From contig JAYKKI010000060.1 of NCBI GenBank assembly GCA_039881145.1, forward strand, positions 8,270,501 through 8,334,500: 64,000 bases of DNA, read 5' to 3'. Origin of the DNA: Druceiella hillmani. Its lineage: Eukaryota > Arthropoda > Insecta > Lepidoptera > Hepialidae. The first letter of the stretch is position 1; each line of letters begins with the position of its first letter. The notes beneath the pieces are model-generated. The model worked only from the letters and a program-made list of their open reading frames with translations. It was not told the origin of the DNA and ran no database searches. Shown piece by piece: positions 1 to 12,932 of this stretch. Position numbers and translations under genes: made by a program.

Positions 1-898
1 AAAAAACTTAATGAAAAGAAGAACGTAGACAAGTAATAAATTTAATGTATGAGATCCATTTGACAGCCCTTTCTTCACAGTAAGGTAATATTATATATCG
101 TAATATAATTTTAATTCCGTCAATGTGCACTAACGGAACAACTAATAAATGTCCCAAAAATACTTGAAATTATTTTAAAAATTATGAATTCTATAGTTGT
201 TTTTATTTGAATTTCAGCTCAAAACTGACGCGGAGAACTGAGTAGGTTTGAATCGATCGTGATTTAAGATAATTTAAAAAAGATTTTGAGACATTACAAC
301 TTGAATAAAGATGCTTACCATCACTTATTGGAAAAAGAAAAATATTCTCGCTAATCGATTAAATAATATTAATTTTTTTCTTATGGCATAAATACGCTAT
401 CTAAACTACATACGTAGATAGTGTCGTACAACAAAATTAACTCTTATCAAGTATCTACTAGAAGATGGTGCTACATTATTTATCTAATAGAATTTTATTT
501 AAATTTTATAAAAATAATTGATTGCACTGTATTTTATTTTAATTTTATATTACATTCTCACCAATTAAAAATGGATTTTTTGATAACTTAATAAAAATGG
601 AATCTTTTATAAAAAAATGGATCTTTTATAAAAAATGGATTGGAAGTATATATATCCCTTCTGTCCTCTTTCTCATTACTAACCTTTTCTAAATAATATA
701 AACAATACAAATCATCAGAAACTCTACCAAAACATACCTTTCAAATTGGCACAAGCCGTTGTCTTTATTTTTTCTGCGTTCATTTTTTTGTTCAGAGAAT
801 CTTTGCCAATGTCAAGTCCTGGATATCCGTTATTTATTATTTGGTTAGAAACATGTACCACTTGACAAAAAGAGAAATAAAATAACATGAATTAAAAA

Positions 899-905
<7 letters not shown>

Positions 906-977
<72 letters not shown>
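906..977. repeat. (TA)n microsatellite
   Basis: An uninterrupted TA dinucleotide run of about 36 units. The assembled length may be unreliable, because such tracts slip in both replication and assembly. Confidence 0.95.
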
Positions 978-979
<2 letters not shown>

Positions 980-1109
980 AACAAATTTCAAATACTTAAT
1001 TGACAATTTCGATCATAAATATTAAAATAATCATAAAATAACTTTATAAGTATGCAAGCATATCCGTTTTAGAAAGGTAAGAACATATTATATTAGTTCC
1101 AGTTAATGT

Positions 1110-1380
1110 GCTTACTCGGGCACGCGTGAGGTAGTGAGGTGCCCTGAGAAATCGCCTTGTAGGTCAGGTTAGGGGTCAACGTGTCATGACAACGAAAGTG
1201 CGCACGACGTGTGAGAGTTCCCCGGGATGACTAGTTAGTTGTTTGGTATCCAGTTATTGGATAGTTCAAGTGGTTCCAGTAAAGAGAACTGATTATGAGG
1301 CTTTGTATTGATTATCTGACTTGGTCTGACAGAATTGCCTATAAAGTAAATCATTTATCCGACCCTCGATAGAGTCACTT
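1110..1380. other. GC-richer block, possibly a retroelement piece
   Basis: This block has clearly higher GC than its flanks, with CpG-containing words such as GGGCACGCGTGAGG and GTGCGCACGACGTG. No long open frame crosses it. It could be an LTR or other transposon fragment, or a regulatory element; nothing here decides between them. Confidence 0.25.
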
Positions 1381-2280
1381 TAATTTTTTTTCTATCGAGA
1401 TGTAGGTATACGTTTACATGGCATGCTACTTTTGGATTGTGTGTAACTCTGTATGTAAATACTGAAATTTCTACATTTTTTTTATCAATGTACTTTATAT
1501 GCAAAAAGAATCTATTGACAAAATAATAAAATAATTATCAATATTCAAAATATCGGAAAAAGAACTCTTAAAAAATTTTTAAAACAGCATCTAATCAACA
1601 GGGTGTAATTAAACTAGAATATCTCCGTGGGCTAATAATTCTCAAAAAAAAAAATTCATAAAATGTAAGAAGAATATAAAAAGTTGACTGGGAATCCTAT
1701 TTAAATAAAACATGTCAAGAACGTTGTTCAAAATTCTTGTACGTTTACGTACGGCTGCTATGAAATCAAAACAATCACTTGGAGAACTATGATATAATAT
1801 AAAATATATGCACACCAATATACACGCCAAAGTGTAAAAAGTTTACTCTTGAACAAAATTTATATAAATGAAAAAAAATAAATTTTTGTATAATACACAT
1901 TTCCAAACATTTCTCAAAAAAAATTTTCGCCAAGGCTGTATTATAGCCCTTTGGAAAAAACGGGCATTTAAAACATTTCTTTATAGCTACAGAAATCTCA
2001 AAAAATAAGAGATTTTATATGTATTCGTATAATCGGAAATATTTGTCTGCATATCAAAGAGCACGTTCAGATAAAATAAAAGGTTATGAATTAGAAAATT
2101 TTAAATTTATTTTAAAAATATTCCATTGGACCTAAAATATTTATCAGCGTGATATGGCTAGATATTGTGGGGTTTACTTAAAAATAAATGTTAAAATAAT
2201 TTTAGTTATTGATATTGCTATTAAATTGTTTATATTTGTTTTGGTGACAAATTTTATAACATACTATAGCAGACATAACA

Positions 2281-3125
2281 TTAATGGCTGGTAATATAGT
2301 GACTATATTTGAAAAAGGTTATACTCAATATTATGTTTCAAAATGGTCTGGCGTTAGTTCTACTATTGACCTGAAAAATATTTCAAGAGAAAGGTTCATG
2401 CAAAAGAAGACCAGGATCGTGAAGAAAATGATGTGTTGAGCCCAGAGATGACAGATATATCGTTTTCGCCAAGCTTTACGAAATCGAAAGTCTACCTACA
2501 CAAACACCATAAATAATCTTTAAGAAGTGAGAAATGTAAACGTTAGCCTGTGGACTATCAGAAAGAGACTTTTAGAAGTTGATATACACAACCGAAGATC
2601 GGATGGCATTTTAAATTTCTCCACCGGCTTCGTTTTGCAAGATTGAGGTTTGCCCAAAGTTTTGCGACATGGACAAACGTGGGGTGAAGTAGGGTTTTAC
2701 TTTCTGATGAAGCCAGCATCTCTTTATTTGATGAGACCGACCGATGTCGGAAAGTGATGAGAAGACTTAAAGAGTGTTATGCAGTTCTGAACATGAAGGA
2801 AATGCTAATTCCACATGCACAACCAGAACTACAATCTAGATCTTTATACATGAGGGAAATCCTAATTTCTCATGCACAACCAGAACTAGCCGTTACAGTA
2901 GATGCTGCTGTCTTCATGGAAGATAACGCTCAAGCACACAGAGAGGACAAAGTAGATGCTTACGTGAATGAGATCCGGATTCGCCGTTTACATTTGTCAG
3001 CAAGAAGTCCCAACGGCATGTTAGAGCTGTACATCCAGTTCCACGGTACATCCAAGAGCTAAAAAGAGTTATTACATCCGAATGGGAGTATATTGCCAAA
3101 GAAATTATTTTGAAACTTTGGTTAA
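2281..3125 (+). pseudogene. Tc1-like (DD34E family) transposase remnant
   Basis: The plus strand carries successive pieces of a Tc1-type transposase with stops and frameshifts. Near 2284 a segment reading GNIVTIFEKGYTQYYVSKWS matches the layout of the Tc1 helix-turn-helix (an R/GxIVxLxxxGxSQ-like pattern). Near 2690 a frame reads VLLSDEASISLFDE, which corresponds to the first catalytic Asp block (LFSDESxF). The open stretch 2754-3062 holds FMEDNAQAHREDKVDAY, the second-Asp block (xxDNAxxHxA), followed by a LSARSPN segment like the usual WPARSPDLNPIE. The third catalytic residue is not preserved. In-frame stops around 2440-2520 and 2645 and frame changes mean no active product. I did not find clear terminal inverted repeats. 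Confidence 0.75.
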
Positions 3126-4600
3126 ATTAAAGCTATTACAAGTTGAAGGCCCCTTTTTAATTGAACCGATTAATTTGAAAACAATACAGAAAAAAACAAA
3201 TTAAGAAGGTATAATTTAAAAGCCAAAAGTTTTTTGCTCTTAGTAAAAAATATTTATTCCATTTTATTGCATAAAATCTAATTTCCTTTCGTTTCTACCT
3301 GAATCAATCAAAAAAATTATCGTGTTTTTGCAAAGGAGTATGTAAAACTTCCAAAAAAGCTGATTTAATTGATGATCTTCTCATTAACATATCAGATAAT
3401 AGGTGACGTTTGTGTTACACTTCATATCGTAATTGTGTGTCACGTAAACCATGTGTTCACTGCTCTTTGTAACGGTAACTAGTTTAGACTCATAATTACA
3501 GTTTTTCTCATCACGGACTATTTTCTCTTTGTTCATGTGTATTAACACTTTGTCGGTGACAGTCTTTTACATTTTATATTTTTAACTTGAACGTAGTCAA
3601 AATAATTTTTGAGTTAAATTAATCCATACAATTTTAACGTTATATTTTATGCATTTTTATGCATGCATAATGTCACATGAAATGAAAAGACACGACAATC
3701 TTTCTAAGTTTCAAGGTACAATAAATTTATAAATTTTATTGTAATATATATGCTAGCGCTTGTTTGCGAAATATATTTTTAACTTTTTTTTCAAGAGCAT
3801 TATCAAATCAATTTATTTTGTTCCGAAAATTGCTGAATATTATGTATTTTAACTATGTTTTTCATATTTAGAACCGTAAATATGTGCGTGTGAGTTGGTA
3901 AGGATTACTGAATGTATTGTTGGGAAGAGTATAAGTTACTGAATGAATACAGAATAAAAAAATAAATTGAATGACCTATTTTTCAACACTTCTTCATATC
4001 CTTTTTGTCTTCTATAAAAAAAACGCTTTATTTTTCACGAGTTATTTAAAAGTTGTTAAGGATTCTTTCAATTGCATTCTAATTCAGCTATTTTTACACA
4101 CTTTTTTCTTGTTTTTTATATTACGGCATGTTTTTTGCCATCACTTTGAATATGTTTCTGCTTAAGGCTTTATATTTCATTCCGATTTATATCAAAGAAC
4201 CCGTGTACCCCGTATTTCGCTTTTTAAGCAATATTTTTAATTTTAGGAATAAATATATGTTACTGCTAGATCAAGGTATTACTTCGATTCTAAATGTCCG
4301 AGTTCAATCTAAGATTTTGTTAGAAATTAATGAAAATGCATTGAAAGTGTTCTGTTGGAAAGAGTATATATATTTCTTCGTAGTTCTCTACATAAAAGAG
4401 TAAATTCCAATTTTTAAGTTGTTGTTGCTCCCTTAAATCCAGTTTTGATTTTTAATGTTAGAATTGTCTTGCTGAATTTGCACAAAAGATATTTATAATG
4501 TCATAAGGTGGTAAAAGAAGTATGTTCATTTCCGAATAAAATCTTGAAGCCACATAAAAATATACATTGAAATTGATTCTAAAGGAATATAAAAGGTGAT
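3126..4600. other. AT-rich intergenic DNA
   Basis: Nothing supportable. Two open frames (3971-4165 and 4128-4403, plus) overlap in different frames, are rich in Phe, Leu and Ile as expected from AT-rich random sequence, and show no domain. Confidence 0.5.
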
Positions 4601-4623
4601 TAAATTGATATTATATCAAGCAA

Positions 4624-4738
4624 AAAAGAAGGTCTACGGTGGTTTTGAAACAAACCACCGTAGACCTTCTTTTCACCAAATTTTTCATCTATGAAACAAA
4701 CCACCGTAGACCTTCTTTTCACCAAATTTTTCATCTAT
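4624..4738. repeat. Perfect 22-bp inverted repeat plus 46-bp direct duplication
   Basis: A 22-base arm at 4624-4645 (core GAAGGTCTACGGTGG) is followed by a six-base spacer and its exact complement at 4652-4673. The second arm with its 3' flank (4647-4692) is then repeated exactly once at 4693-4738. The structure could be a small foldback element or the scar of a replication template switch. Confidence 0.9.
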
Positions 4739-4859
4739 GCTAATTATATAAATGGTATAGAAAAGTTTTCACTATATTATTATGAAAAAAAAACTGTGCT
4801 TTACCTCTGAAAAATGAGCAAAGGCTAGCCATTTTTTAAACGAAAGTATTCAGAAAATA

Positions 4860-5215
4860 CTAGGGCTAGTGAGAGAGATTGATAACAAATGTCGTATACG
4901 AATGTACCACGAACTGGAAGTAATGACGGGACAAAAAACAATTGTGAGGTTCTGTAAATAATAGCGTGTTAGACGGGTATGTTTTCTGGATTGAATGTTG
5001 GACAATATGCTTGTAAAACTATAACATGAATCTCGCAACGAAAGACATCAAGAGGCAAGTCTTGTAAACGATGGATTGATTATGTGGAGGAGAACTCAGG
5101 GAAAGCTCATCGGAAAAGGAGGTAAATAATCAAATCGAATGGAGAGTAACAGTGGACGAGGCCAATACCCGCAAAATGTTGTAGCGCCGCTGAAATAATT
5201 GAATGAATGAATGGA
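4860..5215 (+). pseudogene. Non-LTR retrotransposon reverse-transcriptase C-terminal remnant
   Basis: In shifting plus-strand frames the sequence resembles the C-terminal end of an insect LINE open reading frame. A piece near 4920-5010 reads TGQKTIVRFCK and then RVRRVCFLD with a following MLDNMLVK. That resembles the LxWxGHVxRMxDxRxxK block after the RT domain. Near 5120-5185 there is an RMESN/QIEWRVTVDEANT block like the WRxxVxEAKxH ending. After it come stop codons and a TGAATGAATGAATG tail, typical of LINE 3' ends. Stops and frameshifts interrupt it. Without a search I cannot name the clade (RTE, Jockey or other). Confidence 0.55.
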
Positions 5216-8200
5216 TTTCGTAATGTTGGAAAGGATCTGCATGAAATTTGGTATACGAATAGATTATAGTCTGAGCTTATACATAGACATTTTATTCCAA
5301 AATCTGAAATAATTCTTGAGAGGAAAGATTTGTTCATTGGTTTCCTACTTGATCAACTAGCATTGCACTTAAGGAAACTTCTGTAAATTTGTTTTAAGTT
5401 TGCATTGACTCTTACTGTGTACCTCGAATTCCCAAATCCAAGCGTGAGTCCTGTGGGGCAGTATAAAACATATTTTCTTCCTTTTATAACTAGATCACGA
5501 TGTTACGACTGACCACTAATGCATTTTTAGAAAACTGGAATAGATATTAATTATAGTCTGGATTGACATATAGGCTACATTATTATAGTCCACGTGAACA
5601 AAATCGTAGGCAGAGGCTACTTTGTTTATGAGAAGTTCTTAAAGATACTTTTATTGGAGGAAAATTGACACCAAATAATTATATTGGAGAAATGACGTAA
5701 AGTTGAACTTATTAAACTTCAAGACATAGGGAATTAATGACATACCATAAGACTTCTATAACTTATTATGTGTATTTTCTTCCACTCACCATATACGTTC
5801 TCTTCCTCTATTAGAAATATTATCAAATTTATTTCTAACAAGAAGGTAATAAGGTAGTAAGGTTACCATTAAAACGTTTGAAAAAATCGAAATTGAATTA
5901 TTTTTGTCATAATTTGAAAAACTTTCAGAATAACCATGCCGTTAAAAACCATATATCGCATTTAAATTGTCTTTTAATAAGTCATTATGGTATTATATTG
6001 CCTTGTAATGACACGTAGCAAACTAATGTATATATTTGCAAATAAATATCTACATATCAAAACTTCTCACAAACGCAAAGTGTTAACTCATCGCAATTAA
6101 TCATGAAATTCCACAAAAACAAAAATTATCGCATACACCGTGCCCTACAATTGTCAACAAAGTTGTCTTCAACGCGCGAGCCCATTTAACTAGACTCTTG
6201 TGCAGTGAAGTTGCTCTGAATTTGATTGAATTAGATACGTGAGAATTTGCTTTGATTACAGTATTGTCAAGCACTCACGAGCCATACTCTGTCAGCTTTG
6301 TTGTTGCGGGTGACCTGACATTTCTGTCATGTATTTGTAGGACAGCAGGGCAATTGATATCGACTGGCATATGTTTTTTATGGTGATATCAAGTGAGTAG
6401 GCTTTCCAGTATTCAAAATTAATTAGAAGGGTTGGGGAGTCGTTATTTTGAATGTGATTTGTAAACTTTGGAACGAATTCTACCTTTTATATCATCCCTT
6501 ACCGAGGAAAAAGCACTAAAGAAAAAGACAGTAAAGAAAAACTTTATGCGTCAAAGCAAAATGTCCAGAAAATGAATAGGAACTGATTTCCAGGTGGATA
6601 AATTATATTTATGGTATCAAGACTTATTTTATCGTCACAGAGTGGACTAAATATTTTATAAATGCCCCTCTAATTTTAGTTTTCTTGCGAAACTTTGAAG
6701 CAACTCGTTCAGTAGATTTGTAAAATAAAATAACTCATTAATAATGATAGCAGCATAATCTTCGTTTCCTTCCCAAGATTATTTATCGAACCATAAAAAC
6801 TAATTTAATATAATAGGTTTTTTTAAATAAAGAATGATTAAATGATTAATTTTATCGTGTTCGGGTTTTTTTATTTCAATCCAAATGTTTAATCATATTT
6901 TTGGTTCTAGCAATGATTTGTCTATGCAGTTCACAAATCAAAAAAAATATGAATATTTAAATGTACTAAATGTTAGGCACAGCTTTTTGTTATTGTTAGT
7001 GTTTAAGTTATCATAATAATTATTGCTAACTGTGAAAAATTAGTTATATAATTCGAATAATCTAAGTACCCAAATTTTAATGTTAATTAATTTTTCTCTA
7101 TTGGAATTTTCCAAAATAAAATTCCTTGTCGTAAACTACTCAAAATAAAACTGCATTCCCGAAATAAAGAGTTTTCAAAAGCAAAAACTGCTCGTTTTTT
7201 GAGAAATGTTGGATCCACAACATCTTTTCAGATCTCACTAGAGTTTGGGTAACTGAGAAATGATGGTGTGTAGTATTTACTATTCATGCAGAAATTTATA
7301 ATATCTGTTATTAGTAAACTATTATTAAAAATAACAGTTAAAAAAGAGCCGGATCTGAAAAATTATTGCAACCCATTGCGTGCGTTGTTTCATGTGATAG
7401 TTATTAAAATTTTCTTAGCATTTTTCTATATATGTTTATATTTTTTTTACCTGTCTTTCGTTTGTATGTAAAAATTTGTTACTTGTTGAAGGAAGAATTT
7501 TGGTTTAAAGTTTAACGTAAATAGTTTATTCAGTTTACAGTTTAACTTGAAGTTTAAGTTTCAATGAAAGTAGGAATCAACCCACTTAATTATAAAAATG
7601 TTTTCCTCTTTTATACGTGCAGCGTTCTAAAAGTAATTTCATATATATTTTTTAAAATGATTCTATTTCTTTACCTTTTCTTTTCTAAACATTTTTTTCT
7701 AATGGTTCTCAACAATCTTTTTAATATTAATAATTTAATAGTACAAAAATATAACTAGCGGTATGAATGAAGCCTACCACCTAAAACTTTCATCAATATT
7801 TATTTCTTTGATATATAAATCATATATGTCAAAGAACACTGAGGTTAAAGAGAAAAGTTTAAACCTTGATCTAAAACAATCGGACTAATGAAAAGAAAAA
7901 CCGAAAAGACGAACAAGTTTCTTGATTTTAAGTTTAATAGTTTTCGAAATAAGGGAGAGGGGTGAACATTTTTTTTGCTTTTTCTTTCTATGTCTTAAAT
8001 TACCCAAAGTTATGACACATGAATGAAATGATAAATGAACTATATGTTATGAAATGATAAATGAACTATAATATAAAAGAAATTTAATTTTTTTTTGATT
8101 AATTTCGTCCCCTGTATACATGTGGATTAATATGGTTTCTTAGTATGTCAAATTTCAAGTTTATACCTTTCATAAGGGTTCTGTTTCTCCATTTGCAGTA

Positions 8201-8870
8201 TAAACCCTAAAAATAGAGTGGTACCAATATTAATTTTATTTGAAGAAAAACATTTTTTCCCGTTTCGTGTCTCAATTTTTATTGTCTTCACTTATTTAAT
8301 GTATATTGACGGCATTAAAATAAAATAGTATTTTCTTTCTGTTATTATTAGTTATTTTTACTGAAAAACAGTTATAATATCGATAATTTTGAAATGACAA
8401 AAATGTACATAATTTATAAAAAAAACGTTCCAAAAATATATAAGATGCCTTTATTAAAACTTTTGATTTTTTTGTTTCATTTCTAATGAATACTCTAGTT
8501 TAGTATACTAAATAATAAATTTACTTAAACCTCACCTTCAGGTTTAAGTATAGTGTTTAACTACACAAAACTTGTTTTAAAGCACCAGTAATTCCGTTAA
8601 CAATGGGGATTAACACAAACATCTGTATTTTTGTTTCATTCTATTGGAATTCTAAAAAAAAATTAAAATATATTTGTCGGAATATTTATCACACTCAGAA
8701 TGATTTTAACGATAATATTCCATATGTTTAAATAAACATAAATTTACCATAATTTTAACATTTTGAACACAATATACTGATGTCAACACATTTACAGTGT
8801 AATAGAAAGTTTCCGGTACTGAATACATTCAAACAATCAATTTGAATGTACCTTTTAGATAATTAATACC
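5216..8870. other. AT-rich intergenic DNA
   Basis: No gene could be supported. A somewhat GC-richer patch lies at 6120-6360 with no open frame. Open frames at 7286-7471 and 7564-7758 are Phe/Leu/Ile-rich translations of AT-rich DNA without motifs. Confidence 0.5.
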
Positions 8871-8883
8871 TAGTACTCGGGCA

Positions 8884-8971
8884 CTAATTACTCTTAGTCC
8901 GTATCAAGTCCATCATAATGTCTGATTTGTATCTTGGACGTCCGTCCATCTTTCTCCACTTGTCCTCGGGG
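8884..8971 (-). CDS. Candidate terminal exon, function unknown
   Basis: On the minus strand a TACTAATTAG acceptor-like sequence precedes 88 nt that stay open to a TAG stop. The first base would complete a split codon. The conceptual C-terminus reads PEDKWRKMDGRPRYKSDI and then MMDLIRTKSN. The block is less AT-rich than its flanks and the translation is charged and complex, unlike the random frames nearby. I did not find upstream exons at higher coordinates, and it does not resemble the Osiris C-termini here. It could be a real last exon, a conserved non-coding block or an old transposon piece. Confidence 0.25.
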
Positions 8972-9178
8972 CTAATTAGTACCGTGTGAACAAGCACAGT
9001 GTGACACCGCAGTTTATAACTGTGTTATTTTATATGTTTAAAATTTTATTTTTTTATTACATTTTTATTATACAATAGTTCTATAGGTAATTTTTTGAGT
9101 ACAGTTATTTTTATGGAAGTCATAAAAGCATAATTTTAAAAAACCTTAAGCACACCACAAGCTTGATATAATTTTATC

Positions 9179-9310
9179 ATGGGAGATTTCAATGCGAAAC
9201 TGGGCACATGGTGCGATAACGAGCTGAGAATGAAGCGCAAGGGAAGAACAACTACTTACCAGGACAATACAAGAATATTGGTATTTTCATTTTCGACTGC
9301 AGAGTTTAGA
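9179..9310 (+). pseudogene. LINE endonuclease-domain fragment
   Basis: A short open frame starts MGDFNAKLGTW. This is the GDFNAxxG block of the apurinic endonuclease (exonuclease-endonuclease-phosphatase) domain found in non-LTR retrotransposons and craniofacial-development-protein-2-like copies. Only about 25-40 residues are plausibly homologous; the rest of the 62-codon frame (to 9367) does not look like the domain. No reverse transcriptase follows, so this is a truncated remnant. Confidence 0.6.
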
Positions 9311-9832
9311 CTTTTTAGTGGAGTAACGAAACGGAATAACTTAGTGTCTGTTAGTGCCAGATCTTAACTTTTATATTTTTTCACGTGGATTCATGAAAGT
9401 ATGTAAATCTTGTACACAGGTAATGAAAAAAATATTAAGTACAAATGGAACTCCTATTACGAGATTTGCGTACATACTTAGGCACATGTAAATATTTAAG
9501 CGTAGAGAGTATTTCTTTGATACTGTTTACAAATATTAATATTTATCCTATAAATATATCTATGTATACCTTGTGAATCTTTTATTGGCGTGAAAATGTC
9601 GTTAATTTCTGAATAATTATAAAATTAAGAATAATTGCTGTGTTTCTAGTAATCTAGTAATTTGCCATTTCGAATATCGGAAGGGATTTATATTTTTTGA
9701 TACCAATTTTCAATAAATTATAAAAATAATCTATGGGTCGTCATAACTTGTTTTTTTTTCAGTTGGACATATGGAATTAAAGAAACCGGTTACTGAATAT
9801 ATTTGGGGTTAATTTTGTAGAAATTCATTATT

Positions 9833-10039
9833 CACAATTAAATGAAACTACGTGATGTAGTATTATTTCTACTTTCTTTAATTTCTTTACCACGACCTAG
9901 GTTGACATATGGAATTAAAGATAAAGATCTTTGCTAATATCCCACCTGAAGATGTTGTAATACAACGAAACCTAGGTCGTGGTAAAGAAATTAAAGAAAG
10001 TAGAAATAATACTACATCACGTAGTTTCATTTAATTGTG
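9833..10039. mobile_element. Foldback (long-palindrome) element, copy A
   Basis: The two ends are near-perfect inverted copies of each other: CACAATTAAATGAAACTACG at the left and its complement at the right, continuing inward through TTTACCACGACCTAGG. A 12-14-bp direct repeat, GAAACCGGTTACT, lies outside both ends (about 9782 and 10039) and may be a target duplication or leftover host sequence. A left flank reading TGAATATATTTGG-GGTTAATTTTG is shared with the other copies. No coding capacity. Confidence 0.85.
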
Positions 10040-10559
10040 AAACCGGTTACTTTAACTTTCTCTCAAATTTCTAAGCTACGTTTTTTTTTGGAAGCGTGGG
10101 TCACCAAAAATTGGAATAAAATCAATAAAATAAATTCTACCCCATTATAAAGAATATTTAGGCAAATAGTCCAAAATCTTGTTTTTCTTGGGTGATTCTC
10201 CCCAAAATCTGGGTTTCCTTGATTGTCTCTTCTCGAAAACCTGGTTTTGGTAAAATTTCCTATGCTAGGTTTAGATAAGATTTACATGCCCCTTAAAATT
10301 TTACTTTATAATTATTTTTATTTGTGAGGGAGAAATAACTCTAGAATAGGAGGTCAAACATTTTTTAATTTTTTAAAATAATATTTTAAATTATTATTGA
10401 AAATGTATCTTGTTCGATTTAGTTTTCTTTTTTGTTCGGAACCCCTATGCGAGTTTAACTCGCATTTGAAATTATTTATGACGTAAATAATACCTAATAA
10501 TGAAACTTGATTTATAAACATACTTGCTTCAGCCCTAGACTTTATTCGCGTTGACCACT

Positions 10560-11810
10560 GTGATTTATTATAATCAGGTGGATAAAACAGTTCGCAGAAT
10601 GGATGAAATGGCGAGGAGAGGGCGTTGTTAGTTCACGCAGTCGCTAATAAAAAATTAATTACGATTATATATACCAAGTTTCAGCTTAATTGTGTCGTTA
10701 ACCTCTAAGCTATCATCGATCAAGCAATTCATTCTGGAAGAAATCACCGACTACGTAGAAAATTGAATTTCGTGTTATCATCATGTTCCTGAAGTTAAAA
10801 AACTTACCTCAAGTCTTATTAAATTAGAGGTTATCGGTTTACGGAGAGTCTTGCCCTTGTAAAACCATGATTTAGAAGCGTATAATCTCTTCAAACGAGG
10901 TAGAGATTTGATTAACGACAACCCGAGCTCAATACGGTCGATCGAGGCCACCTACTTTAACATTATTGAAAAAGTTGAAAAACTTGTTATTGGAAAGTGC
11001 CAGATTAAAGAAGAAGCAGATGGTAAAAATGGTTAGAGTATCTTTTACTACCATTTCGAATATTTTTCATGACCACATTGGCATGTCAAAGTCAGTGCAA
11101 AATAGGGGTGGAGAATGCTCACGCCATGTCAAGATTAATGACGTGTCGAGTTTTTTACGCGACTTTTTGGATCTCTATCGAGGATATGGATGAAAAGTTG
11201 AACCGAATTTTTACAGGAGAATTTTTACAGACACTTGAGTTCATTATTACCTTAATTCAAGCAGAAGTCTGTTCAGTGGCATGAAAAGAGTACCCCTAAA
11301 AATTTCAAGGTGTCGAAGTTGGTCGGAAAAGTCATGGTGACTGTTTTCTTGGACACAGTCATGTTGATGATTTCCTGCTCATTGACTTCAAAGATAAGGA
11401 TGTTTCTATAACAAGAGAATACTATGCTGGTTTATTGGAGTAGCTTAAAGAAACTTGGAAGAGAAAAGGTGTGAGAAATTAACGAAAGGTTTGCTGCTTT
11501 TACACGACAATACATCTGTATACAAGAGCCGTGGGCGATGGCTGCCATTCACAAATATGCACCTGAAAGCCAAAGCCCTGTGACTATTATTTGTCCTCAA
11601 AATTTAAAAACGAGCTTCGTGGAAATGAATTTAGTGACCACGAAGAGGTTAAGACTGCTATTTTAGCTTATTTTCAAGATAAAGCGATAACATTTTTTGA
11701 AGTGAGAAATATTGGAAAAGAAACATAGCATCATGGTTTTTGATTTTCAATCCACTCTATCCCGCTAACTTTTTGAACCCCAGTGTGTCAATCTAGGCCA
11801 TAACGAAACT
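10560..11810 (+). pseudogene. Mariner-like transposase remnant
   Basis: Broken plus-strand frames follow the order of a mariner transposase. About 10945-11020 reads IEATYFNIIEKVEKLVIGK, like the conserved segment before the second helix-turn-helix. The first catalytic block is weak. About 11300-11345 reads FKVSKLVGKVMVTVF (family KxSKSAGKVMATVFWD). About 11465-11520 reads EKLTKGLLLLHDN, the HDNAxxH second-Asp block. About 11605-11700 reads KNELRGNEFSDHEEVKTA, the LxGxxFxxxEEVxxA block. Frameshifts and stops break it repeatedly. It is too decayed to be active, and terminal inverted repeats were not resolved. Confidence 0.75.
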
Positions 11811-12738
11811 CTTTACCATTTTTTAGTAGGTATGTACATTCTGGTTGAGTTATAAAAGAAGGAAAATCGTGTATACTATTCAGCAGGGACCACACTTGGA
11901 TTTAAAAAATTGATATACACAGTGTGGGTTAATATATGTTAAAATCAAATTTGTGGAATTTATTTTACAGACAACACTGCGCGATGAAATGGGAACTTAA
12001 AAAACATCATAAATTGTGGATACTATCTCTCAGGGACTAATTAAGATTTCAAGTTAAGGGTGATTATTTATTATAATTCGAGCTACATTCTATTCACATG
12101 CCAAATTTAGTACAGATCCATTAAGAGATTACAATATTGTAGTCACAAATATCCATCCGTCATTAAATATTTAAGAAATTTTTAGAATTTATTTAGAAGA
12201 AATCATCATTATCAAGTTGTTGGCTCAAGAAATTGACCTTGTGATATCAATTATCCGTGATTTTGGTAAATATTACATTTCGTTTACCTTTATTTTAATT
12301 TTACCTTTATTTTCTAGATTATAGTTTGCTGTTCTTCACTTCAAGGTAATTTTTCCAAAACGTTCAGGAAAGCTTAAAAAAACGCAAAATTATGTTTTTC
12401 ACTATTTTACTTTTGAGGAGAGTTATTAATTTGCCATTAATGATCTATTATATTTTGATCTATTATATATTATTGATCTATTATAAAATTAAAAAAAAAT
12501 GAGTCATCAACTGTCGACGTCGACCTCACTATTTTGGAACATGACTTATGATACCTACCAGTTGTCAGAATTAACATTTCTATCATTAGTTTCTAATCTG
12601 CAAAGGCAAACATATAGTAATTTTTAAATAAAATTTAATATAAGCAGAAATTAAATTGTCAAACGCAGTTACAGCAAAAAATGTGAGACGCAACACACCA
12701 GAACAGAAAGAGAATCAAATGTTGATTGCGATTTTCGC
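11811..12738. other. AT-rich intergenic DNA
   Basis: Nothing supportable beyond a small local palindrome (GTCGACGTCGAC near 12514). No open frame of interest. Confidence 0.5.
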
Positions 12739-12752
12739 TATATATATACACG

Positions 12753-12786
<34 letters not shown>

Positions 12787-12789
12787 CAC

Positions 12790-12874
<85 letters not shown>
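12739..12874. repeat. (TA)n microsatellite with regular ACACG interruptions
   Basis: TA dinucleotides interrupted four times by ACACG or ACA. Open frames on both strands here translate only to Tyr-Ile repeats and are not genes. Confidence 0.95.
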
Positions 12875-12876
<2 letters not shown>

Positions 12877-12932
12877 TGATAAACATTTCTTAAAAAAATG
12901 GTCTATACAGCTTTTGCTTTTGAAATTGACAT

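Larger units (their letters stand above)
1..2280. other. Gene-poor AT-rich DNA
   Basis: No supported gene. The stretch is AT-rich with poly-A/T runs and a (TA)n tract. The one open frame above 60 codons (1642-1830, minus) is low-complexity and has no recognisable motif. The only compositional break is the GC-richer block at about 1110-1380, listed separately. Confidence 0.6.
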
